Assembly: GCA_900554685.1 (NCBI GenBank)
Contig: USIG01000102.1
Span: 1-6,267, forward strand
Source: an uncultured Cryptobacterium sp.
GTDB taxonomy: Bacteria > Actinomycetota > Coriobacteriia > Coriobacteriales > Eggerthellaceae
Direction of reading: 5' to 3'
Length of the DNA: 6,267 bases
Below the pieces are notes generated by a model. That model was not told where the DNA came from. It did not search any database and saw only the letters and a list, made by a program, of their open reading frames with translations. The position numbers and the translations under genes are program-made. Position 1 is the first letter of the stretch. Each line of letters starts with the position of its first letter. Of this stretch, positions 1-5,591 are shown piece by piece.

Positions 1-16
1 ACTAGTTACTAGTTTT
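1..16. repeat. Tandem ACTAGTT repeat / small dyad before the first gene
   Basis: ACTAGTT occurs twice back to back (1-7 and 8-14). Because ACTAGT is self-complementary, bases 1-5 can also pair with 9-13 around a three-base loop, and the T-run 13-16 follows. This could be the end of an upstream terminator or an operator-like site, but the left flank is outside the window, so neither can be decided. The repeat itself is read directly; any function is a guess. Confidence 0.35.
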
Positions 17-17
17 C

Positions 18-24
18 AAGGAGG
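18..24 (+). promoter_or_regulatory. Shine-Dalgarno site of the FHA protein gene
   Basis: AAGGAGG, a near-perfect complement of the 16S rRNA tail, ends four bases before the ATG at 29. It fixes the start of the first gene and shows that it is intact at its 5' end despite lying at the window edge. Confidence 0.85.
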
Positions 25-28
25 AAAA

Positions 29-463
29 ATGGATCGATGCCCTGTATGCAATAGTCCGCTTAATCCTCAAGATGAAGCGTGTGCCGCTTGCGGTTATCGT
101 CTTCAGGATACAACGGAGGAATTTAAGGTAGTATCGTTAGAGCCCGAAGCTGCCGATATACCTAACACAACTACCTCAGTGCCTACTTTGACTGTTTTAT
201 ATGGTAAGCAGGAAGGATTGGTATATCAGCTAACGGGGGATCGTGCCTCAATTGGTCGTTCTCCTAAGTGCGAAGTTTTTTTGAATGATATGACAGTATC
301 ACGTCAACATGCACTTCTCGAGCGTGTGGGAGATGGCTGGTCTATCAGGGATACGGAATCCTTTAATGGAGTGTGGGTCAACAATACCAATGTTGATCAC
401 ACCATGCTCTCAGATAGAGACATCATTCAAATCGGGTGTTTTATTTTACGTTACGCTGAATAA
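29..463 (+). CDS. Zinc-ribbon and FHA domain protein
   Basis: A 144-residue soluble protein with two parts. Residues 4-21 hold a CPVC...CAAC four-cysteine zinc ribbon (C4, C7, C18, C21). Residues 54-143 form an FHA domain, the fold that binds phosphothreonine peptides, with its hallmark residues G76-R77, S91-x-x-H94 and N113-G114. The linker between them carries TTEEF (28-32), recalling the N-terminal phosphothreonine segment (ETTSVF) of the actinobacterial FHA regulators GarA and OdhI; that likeness is short and is inference. No signal peptide or membrane segment is visible. The stop is 15 bases before iorA, so the two genes are probably co-transcribed. The likely role is a phospho-dependent adaptor or regulator, perhaps of the adjacent oxidoreductase; the partner cannot be read from sequence. 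Domain calls are firm, function is not. Confidence 0.9.
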   Translation: MDRCPVCNSPLNPQDEACAACGYRLQDTTEEFKVVSLEPEAADIPNTTTSVPTLTVLYGKQEGLVYQLTGDRASIGRSPKCEVFLNDMTVSRQHALLERVGDGWSIRDTESFNGVWVNNTNVDHTMLSDRDIIQIGCFILRYAE

Positions 464-464
464 A

Positions 465-470
465 GAGGAG
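465..470 (+). promoter_or_regulatory. Shine-Dalgarno site of iorA
   Basis: GAGGAG lies just after the FHA gene stop (461-463), eight bases before the ATG at 479. It supports that ATG and the complete N-terminal domain it gives. Confidence 0.75.
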
Positions 471-478
471 ATAGGTGT

Positions 479-2236
479 ATGAAGCTTCTTTCGGGAAATG
501 AAGCAATTGCCCAGGGTGCCTGGGAAGCTGGTTGTCATATAGGAACAGCCTATCCGGGAACTCCTTCCACAGAAACCATGGAAGCGTTTGCGGAATTACC
601 CGAGGTATACGCGGAATGGTGCCCAAATGAAAAAGTTGCCCTCGAGGTTGCAGTTGGCGCTTCAGCAGCTGGTGCTCGCACTATGGTTACCATGAAGCAT
701 GTGGGAGTAAATGTGTGTGCTGATCCTCTTTTTACGGCAGCCTATACCGGTGTAAACGGAGGACTCCTTTTACTTGCCGCGGATGATCCGGGAATGTTTT
801 CGTCTCAAAACGAACAGGATTCCCGTTACTACGCTATGGCGTCTATGATTCCTGTTTTTGAACCTGCCGATTCTTCTGAAGCCTATCATTTTGCTAAAGA
901 TGCATATGATATTTCCGAGCAATTTGATACACCCATTATGATGCGTTCTACCGTTCGTGTTTCTCACACAAAATCTCCTGTTGAGACTTCCAAGCGTTTA
1001 AAGGTAGAAAAAAAGCCCTATGAGAAGGACCCTGGAAAATGGGTAATGATGCCCGCTTTTGCTAAACCTCGCCGAAAAGTGCTTGTGGAACGGGTCTCTT
1101 CTTTGCGGAAATGGGTGGAAACCTGCTCCTATAATGTGATCGAGAGAGCTTCTCATAACGGTGCGGATTCCTCTTCGCGCCAAGGGATTATTTGCGCTGG
1201 ATCGGTCTATCAGCATGTCAAAGAGGCGTGTCCTGATGCAGATATCTTCAAACTTGGTATTACCTGGCCTCTTCCTCAAGAGGCATTACGTGCTTTTGCT
1301 GATTCGGTTGATAAAGTTTTCGTTGTGGAGGAAGCTTCAACCTATCTTTCAGACGCAGTAAAGTCATGTGGCATTGTGCTTGATGAATTTGCAACACCTT
1401 TGCCTCCTGATGGTGAATTAACGCCAAATGCGATTCGTGTTTCTTTTGGATTAGAGCTTCCACAGCATCGTGAAGGGGAACGTGATGTGCCTAATAGGCC
1501 TCCTGCGTTATGCCCTGGATGTCCTCATCGTATTATTTTTAAAGAGCTCTCGCGCCTTCGTGCTCTTGTAACGGGCGATATTGGGTGCTATACCTTAGGG
1601 GCCTTGCCTCCACTTTCCGCTATGGATACCACCCTTGATATGGGTGCTTCCATTTCTATGGCTCATGGCTTTGAACTTGCACTCGAAGGAGAACACAGAC
1701 CAGTTGTGGCGGTAATCGGGGATTCGACATTTGCTCATTCGGGACTTACTTCTCTGCTCAACACAATCTATAACAAAGGTGCAGGTACGATTTGTATTTT
1801 GGATAATCGCACTACAGCCATGACGGGTCAGCAAGGTAACCCCTTTAATGGCATCACTTTGCAGCACCGACCAAGCAGGGAGCTTAACCTTCCAGGGATT
1901 CTAGAGGCTCTAGGTGTTGATCACGTGCAATGCGTTGATGCCTTTGACATGAAAGCGGTCCGTTCTGCACTCAAGGAAGCTACTCAAAACGAGGATCTGG
2001 ATGTTATTGTTTTTCAGGGCTCCTGTGTCCTTTTAGATAAATCACCCAAGAAATCCTATGTCGTAACGCCTGATTGTACCGGATGCGGTATCTGTAAAAC
2101 ACTTGGTTGTCCTGCGATTGCTTCTGATCCTGAGACAGGAGTATCTTCTATTGATCCTGATCTTTGCATTGGATGCGACCAATGCCGTCAATACTGCAAT
2201 TTTGGCGCGATAGAACCACGTGAGGGGAGTCGATAA
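479..2236 (+). CDS. iorA: Indolepyruvate ferredoxin oxidoreductase, alpha subunit
   Basis: Large catalytic subunit of the cytoplasmic enzyme that oxidises aryl-pyruvates (indolepyruvate, phenylpyruvate, hydroxyphenylpyruvate) with CoA and ferredoxin to aryl-acetyl-CoA and CO2, a reversible reaction. At 585 residues it is close to the usual family length. Order of domains: N-terminal thiamine-diphosphate pyrimidine-type domain (about 1-165, with AYPGTPSTE at 24-32 and NEKVALEVAVGAS at 50-62); a middle domain (about 235-325); the CPGCPHR motif (345-351); a TPP/Mg-binding domain with GDIGCYTLG (366-374), GDS (414-416) and N443 followed by TTAMTG; and a C-terminal two-[4Fe-4S] ferredoxin domain with C533, C536, C539, C544 and C563, C566, C569, C573. 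The first cluster motif has four residues before its last Cys, and the second ends in Asn where Pro is usual. The stop abuts the iorB ATG. Identification is secure; the preferred aryl substrate is not visible. Confidence 0.96.
   Translation: MKLLSGNEAIAQGAWEAGCHIGTAYPGTPSTETMEAFAELPEVYAEWCPNEKVALEVAVGASAAGARTMVTMKHVGVNVCADPLFTAAYTGVNGGLLLLAADDPGMFSSQNEQDSRYYAMASMIPVFEPADSSEAYHFAKDAYDISEQFDTPIMMRSTVRVSHTKSPVETSKRLKVEKKPYEKDPGKWVMMPAFAKPRRKVLVERVSSLRKWVETCSYNVIERASHNGADSSSRQGIICAGSVYQHVKEACPDADIFKLGITWPLPQEALRAFADSVDKVFVVEEASTYLSDAVKSCGIVLDEFATPLPPDGELTPNAIRVSFGLELPQHREGERDVPNRPPALCPGCPHRIIFKELSRLRALVTGDIGCYTLGALPPLSAMDTTLDMGASISMAHGFELALEGEHRPVVAVIGDSTFAHSGLTSLLNTIYNKGAGTICILDNRTTAMTGQQGNPFNGITLQHRPSRELNLPGILEALGVDHVQCVDAFDMKAVRSALKEATQNEDLDVIVFQGSCVLLDKSPKKSYVVTPDCTGCGICKTLGCPAIASDPETGVSSIDPDLCIGCDQCRQYCNFGAIEPREGSR
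2222..2229 (+). promoter_or_regulatory. Shine-Dalgarno site of iorB inside the iorA end
   Basis: GAGGGGAG lies within the last codons of iorA, seven bases before the iorB ATG at 2237. The junction reads TAAATG, with no base between stop and start, an arrangement that favours translational coupling of the two subunits. Confidence 0.75.
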
Positions 2237-2827
2237 ATGAGCGAGTCAAAGGTATATACGATTCTTCTTTGTGGCGTAGGGGGCCAGGGAACTATCACTG
2301 CTGCTGATCTTCTTGCTCGTGTTGCCACAGCAACGGGTCTTGATTGTAAAGTGTCTGAAATTCATGGCATGGCACAGCGTGGAGGCGCTGTCACAACGGT
2401 TGTTCGCTTTGGCGAGCAAGTTTCAACGATGGTGTGCGATGAAGGATGTGCTGACAGCATTGTCTCTTTTGAGATTGTAGAGGCACTTCGTAATATTGCG
2501 TTTTTGAAGATGGAGGGATCTTTGGTGGTAAACGACGAGTCCATCAAACCTCTGCCAGTTTTGACCGGACGTGCTTCCATGCCTTCTCAGGCACGTAAAC
2601 GCTTAGAAAACTACGGTGCAACACTTATTCCTGCAAGCGAAATTGCCCGTAAGGCTGGCACGGTTAAATGCGCTAACGTAGTTTTGCTCGGTGCCCTTTC
2701 CGCATCTCTTCCTTTTCCGCCTGCCACCTGGGAACAGGTAATTCAGGAAAAAGTGCCACCAAAAACTATTGAGAGCAATTTAGAAGCATTCCGCAATGGA
2801 CGCGCTTTTGCACGAGGGGAGCACTAA
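2237..2827 (+). CDS. iorB: Indolepyruvate ferredoxin oxidoreductase, beta subunit
   Basis: Small (gamma-type) subunit that pairs with IorA. It is 196 residues, the normal length for IorB. It shows the glycine-rich GVGGQG loop (13-18) at the end of the first strand, the family signature EIHGMAQRGG (41-50) and a conserved NVVLLGALS stretch (147-155). These mark the catalytic domain shared with the gamma subunits of pyruvate and 2-oxoglutarate ferredoxin oxidoreductases. No membrane segment or Fe-S motif is present, as expected, because the clusters sit in IorA. It directly abuts iorA on the left and the ACT gene on the right (stop-start TAAATG at both ends), so the three genes are almost certainly one operon. 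Family assignment is firm because it lies next to a bona fide iorA. Confidence 0.95.
   Translation: MSESKVYTILLCGVGGQGTITAADLLARVATATGLDCKVSEIHGMAQRGGAVTTVVRFGEQVSTMVCDEGCADSIVSFEIVEALRNIAFLKMEGSLVVNDESIKPLPVLTGRASMPSQARKRLENYGATLIPASEIARKAGTVKCANVVLLGALSASLPFPPATWEQVIQEKVPPKTIESNLEAFRNGRAFARGEH
2814..2821 (+). promoter_or_regulatory. Shine-Dalgarno site of the ACT gene inside the iorB end
   Basis: GAGGGGAG, the same octamer that precedes iorB, lies in the last codons of iorB, six bases before the ATG at 2828. The junction is again TAAATG. Confidence 0.75.
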
Positions 2828-3238
2828 ATGAGTATCAAACAAATTAGCGTTTTTGTTCAAAGTAAGCCGGGCCATTTAAAACGAAATCTCGATATTTTCC
2901 AAGATGCGAATATCAGTGTACGTGGCTTTAGTTGTTCTGATACCGGTGATTACGGTATTGCTCGTTTTATTGTCGACGATCCTGAGCGCGCTTTAGCAGT
3001 TTTACAGGATCGTGGTGCCGCAGTTACTCTTACCGACGTGGTTTGTGTTGAGCTTATCGATGAGCCGGGCGAACTAGCTCGCGTCTTTGGCATTATTGCA
3101 GAAGCGGGAATCAATTTAACCTATAGTTACTCTCTTATTGCAACCTATATTGCTTTTAGGGTTGATGATACGCAAGCGGTCGAAGAACTTCTAAGAAATG
3201 AAGGTGTCCGAATTATAGACCAGGATGAGCTTCGTTAA
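2828..3238 (+). CDS. Tandem ACT-domain protein, probable amino-acid sensor
   Basis: A 136-residue protein made of two consecutive ACT domains and nothing else. The first runs from about 4 to 67, with KPGHL (13-17) in the loop where ACT domains contact ligand. The second runs from about 71 to 136, with EPGELARVFGIIAEAGIN (79-96), a classic ACT start. ACT domains bind small molecules, mostly amino acids, at domain interfaces and act as allosteric sensors. Stand-alone tandem ACT proteins are known beside iorAB and paaK genes in other anaerobes, where their job is largely inferred. Here its position as the third gene of the operon, abutting iorB, suggests it senses an aromatic amino acid and modulates IorAB or PaaK. 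It has no DNA-binding domain, so it would act on a protein. Domain assignment is strong; ligand and partner are inference. Confidence 0.88.
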   Translation: MSIKQISVFVQSKPGHLKRNLDIFQDANISVRGFSCSDTGDYGIARFIVDDPERALAVLQDRGAAVTLTDVVCVELIDEPGELARVFGIIAEAGINLTYSYSLIATYIAFRVDDTQAVEELLRNEGVRIIDQDELR

Positions 3239-3260
3239 GTTTTAAGCGTTGCTTTATCTT

Positions 3261-3308
3261 ACTTAATCGCAAGAATACTTGCATGCTATGTAAGTCTCAA
3301 GTTGTGAG
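3261..3308 (+). promoter_or_regulatory. Inverted repeats in the gap before paaK (possible operator or leader structure)
   Basis: The 93-base gap between the ACT gene and paaK holds overlapping inverted repeats. GCAAG (3269-3273) pairs with CTTGC (3278-3282) around AATA. Alternatively 3277-3284 pairs with 3288-3295 around GCT: eight pairs, one of them G-T. The two stems share 3278-3282, so they exclude each other. ACTTA (3261-3265) is also complementary to TAAGT (3291-3295). A third, short stem, CTCA/TGAG (3296-3299 with 3305-3308), ends just before the paaK ribosome site. No T-run follows, so an ordinary intrinsic terminator is unlikely, and no convincing -35/-10 pair was found. The repeats are read directly; a role as operator or leader is inference. 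Confidence 0.4.
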
Positions 3309-3315
3309 TTTGTGG

Positions 3316-3320
3316 AAGGA
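3316..3320 (+). promoter_or_regulatory. Shine-Dalgarno site of paaK
   Basis: AAGGA sits 11 bases before the ATG at 3332, a slightly long spacing. No in-frame start with a better site is seen nearby. Confidence 0.55.
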
Positions 3321-3331
3321 ATCTCTACATT

Positions 3332-4648
3332 ATGTCTACCTTACAAACAAGGTTTTATCAGCCCGATATCGAAACCATGGGGCGTGAGAATATTCGCTCT
3401 CTTCAACTTGAGAAACTCAAAAAACAAGTTGCTTATGTGTATGAGCGAGTGGATTGGTATCGAACCAAGATGGACGAGATGGGCGTAAAGCCGTCTGATA
3501 TTACCAGTCTCGAAGATATTAGAAAGCTTCCTTTTACTGATAAAACAGTTCTTCGCGATACGTTTCCCTATGGACTTTTTGCTATTCCATTAGATGAAGT
3601 AACTGAACTTCATGCCTCTTCAGGCACCACAGGAAAACCAATTGTCGTGGGTTATAACACTCATGATATGCAGGTTTGGAGTGAATGTATTGCGCGACTT
3701 GCTACTATGGCAGGTGTTGTCCCAGGTGACCGAGCGCAAATGGCTTTTGGCTATGGAATGTTTACCGGAGGCTTTGGGCTTCACTATGGCCTTCAAAAGC
3801 TTGGCTGTATGCTGATCCCTGCCGGATCAGGAAATACCGATCGACATCTTCAGATGATTGAAGATTATGGATCAACGGTTCTCATTGCCACTCCTTCGTA
3901 TGCCTTGCATATGTGTGAAGTAGGGGAGAAGGCAGGCTTTGATTGGGAGCATTCAACCTTACGCGTGGGACTCTTTGGTGGAGAGCCTTGTCCTCCTAAA
4001 ATGAAAGAAGAAATTGAGTCTCGTATGCATATAACCTGTACCGATAATTATGGTTTAACTGAAGTTATGGGCCCAGGTGTTGCGGGTGAATGTCTGTCTT
4101 GTCGAGATATGCAGCATATCGCTGAAGATCATTTTCTTTGGGAAGTAGTTGATCCTGCTACGGGAGAACCTGTCGCAGAAGGAGAAGAAGGGGAGCTTGT
4201 TATAACCCCTCTTGATAAACAGGCTATTCCTGTTCTTCGCTATCGTACTCACGATCTGACCTACGTTATTACTGAGCCATGCGAATGCGGGAGAACACAT
4301 GCGCGTATGAAGAAGGTTCGTAAACGCAGCGACGATATGCTAATTATTCGTGGAACGAATGTCTTTCCTTCTCAGGTTGAAGATATTCTTTCTACTATTG
4401 AAGGTGTCACTCCGTTTTATCGTATTGAAGTTGATAATGCAACCGGTCTTGATCGCATGAAGATTTTCGTTGAGCTAGAGCCTTCTGCTTTTAGCGACTC
4501 CTATGAAGAAATGAATGCTTTCAGAAAACACATCGCTCAAACATTAAAGGAATCTATGCTTGTGTCTTCAGAGGTGCAGCTCGTTGAGCCTGGTGGAATT
4601 GAGCGTTCTTTAGGTAAAACAAAACATGTCATCGATAGACGTAAATAG
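3332..4648 (+). CDS. paaK: Phenylacetate-CoA ligase (aryl-acetate-CoA ligase)
   Basis: AMP-forming acyl-CoA ligase that joins phenylacetate or a related aryl-acetate to CoA with ATP, via an acyl-adenylate, in the cytoplasm. It is 438 residues, typical of the PaaK branch, which is shorter than other ANL enzymes. Visible motifs: the phosphate loop SSGTTGKP (96-103); the adenine/Mg motif DNYGLTE (238-244); YRTHDLT (304-310), in which His307 replaces the Arg usual in this family; the hinge region ending in RGTNVFPSQVE (340-350); and the C-terminal catalytic lysine region SLGKTKHV (426-433, probably K429). Homologues are sometimes misnamed coenzyme F390 synthetase. Standing after iorAB and an ACT gene, its likely role is to make or use the aryl-acetyl-CoA that IorAB consumes or produces. 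It could be read from the upstream operon or from its own promoter in the 93-base gap. Its last 23 bases overlap gluQ. Confidence 0.93.
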   Translation: MSTLQTRFYQPDIETMGRENIRSLQLEKLKKQVAYVYERVDWYRTKMDEMGVKPSDITSLEDIRKLPFTDKTVLRDTFPYGLFAIPLDEVTELHASSGTTGKPIVVGYNTHDMQVWSECIARLATMAGVVPGDRAQMAFGYGMFTGGFGLHYGLQKLGCMLIPAGSGNTDRHLQMIEDYGSTVLIATPSYALHMCEVGEKAGFDWEHSTLRVGLFGGEPCPPKMKEEIESRMHITCTDNYGLTEVMGPGVAGECLSCRDMQHIAEDHFLWEVVDPATGEPVAEGEEGELVITPLDKQAIPVLRYRTHDLTYVITEPCECGRTHARMKKVRKRSDDMLIIRGTNVFPSQVEDILSTIEGVTPFYRIEVDNATGLDRMKIFVELEPSAFSDSYEEMNAFRKHIAQTLKESMLVSSEVQLVEPGGIERSLGKTKHVIDRRK

Positions 4649-5591
4649 TTTTAACCCTTCCGAAAAAACTCCGGTTGGAAGGTTTGCTCCTACTCCTTCG
4701 GGAAAGTTGCATATTGGAAATGCCTTCTCCTTTTTAATTGCTTTTCTGGTAGTGAAGCAACAGGGAGGAAGTATGCGTATGCGTGTTGAAGATCTTGATA
4801 AAGATCGATGCAAGCCCGAGCTCGTCGAACTATTATTTCGGGATTTTGAATGGCTTGGCTTTTCCTGGGAAGGAGAGGTAGTTTATCAGAGCAAGCGAGA
4901 TGATTATTATCAAGCTTGTTTTAGTACACTTGATAATCTACAGCTGATTTATCCCTGTTATTGTTCGAGAGCAGATTTACATGCTGCTTCTGCGCCACAT
5001 GTAGGGGAACGCGTTGTTTATCCAGGTACCTGCCGCTTTTTATCTGAAGAAGAACGTCGTATAAAGTCATGCCGTAAAAATCCTTCCTATCGCGTGATGG
5101 TCAAGGACGCACACTACCAGTTTTACGATTTATTCCAGGGAAGGTATGAAAGTAACCTTGCGCAGGAATGGGGCGATTTTATTATTCGTAGAAGCGATGG
5201 TGTTTTTGCCTACCAATTAGCTGTTGTATGCGATGATTCAGCAATGGGAATAACCTCTGTGGTAAGAGGATGTGATTTACTTTCTTCTACTCCGTGTCAG
5301 ATGTATCTCGATGATCTTTTGGGATTCCGTATTCCCCAGTTTGGGCATGTTCCTCTCTTTGTCGATAAAGAGGGCAGACGCCTTGCGAAGCGTTCCGGCG
5401 ACATAAGCATCGAGGCTCTTCGTGAAAAAAGAGGGCTTTCGCCGAGAGATTTTTGGGGGATTCTTGCTTACGAAAGTGGGTTGGTATCGGATAAGCAACC
5501 TTGTAGCTTAGACGAACTTTGTAAAGAAGCTAATCTCAATGCCATAAGAGGGTTAAAAAGCCTCGAATTGCCTTCTTTTATATCCAGGTAA
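4626..5591 (+). CDS. gluQ: Glutamyl-Q tRNA(Asp) synthetase
   Basis: A truncated relative of glutamyl-tRNA synthetase that activates glutamate and attaches it to the queuosine base at the wobble position of tRNA(Asp). At 321 residues it contains the catalytic Rossmann fold but not the anticodon-binding half of the roughly 470-residue GluRS. Visible features: RFAPTPSGKLHIGN (19-32) with the HIGH-type motif; a zinc site made of C111, C113, Y132 and C136, the Cys-x-Cys...Tyr-x3-Cys pattern of GluQ; the glutamate/ribose-binding strand around 184-204; VRGCDLL (213-219); and the KMSKS counterpart LAKRSGD (253-259). The ATG at 4626 lies inside paaK, with only a weak AGG (4612-4614) upstream. No better in-frame start precedes the first motif, so coupling to paaK translation is likely. 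It has no evident link to aromatic metabolism. Confidence 0.9.
   Translation: MSSIDVNSFNPSEKTPVGRFAPTPSGKLHIGNAFSFLIAFLVVKQQGGSMRMRVEDLDKDRCKPELVELLFRDFEWLGFSWEGEVVYQSKRDDYYQACFSTLDNLQLIYPCYCSRADLHAASAPHVGERVVYPGTCRFLSEEERRIKSCRKNPSYRVMVKDAHYQFYDLFQGRYESNLAQEWGDFIIRRSDGVFAYQLAVVCDDSAMGITSVVRGCDLLSSTPCQMYLDDLLGFRIPQFGHVPLFVDKEGRRLAKRSGDISIEALREKRGLSPRDFWGILAYESGLVSDKQPCSLDELCKEANLNAIRGLKSLELPSFISR

Noticed and set aside
3249..3292. Sigma-70 promoter for paaK
   Set aside because: TTGCTT (3249-3254) with AATACT (3274-3279) is 19 bases apart, and TATGTA (3287-3292) with an extended TG has no suitable -35; neither is convincing.
3332..4648. Coenzyme F390 synthetase instead of phenylacetate-CoA ligase
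   Set aside because: The families are homologous and often confused, but the placement after iorAB and the ACT gene fits aryl-acetate activation, and nothing here points to coenzyme F420 metabolism.
441..5498. Open frames of 61-93 codons on the - strand and short + strand frames inside iorA, iorB, paaK and gluQ
   Set aside because: They lie wholly or almost wholly inside well-supported genes in other frames, show no recognisable domain, and are low-complexity or basic translations typical of shadow frames.
5546..5563. Terminator hairpin at the end of gluQ
   Set aside because: Only a four-pair GAGG/CCTC stem with an A-rich loop is present and no T-run follows directly, which is too weak for an intrinsic terminator.
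4626..5591. Truncated or broken glutamyl-tRNA synthetase
   Set aside because: The length, the absence of an anticodon-binding domain and the Cys-x-Cys...Tyr-x3-Cys zinc site match intact GluQ; no frameshift or premature stop is needed.
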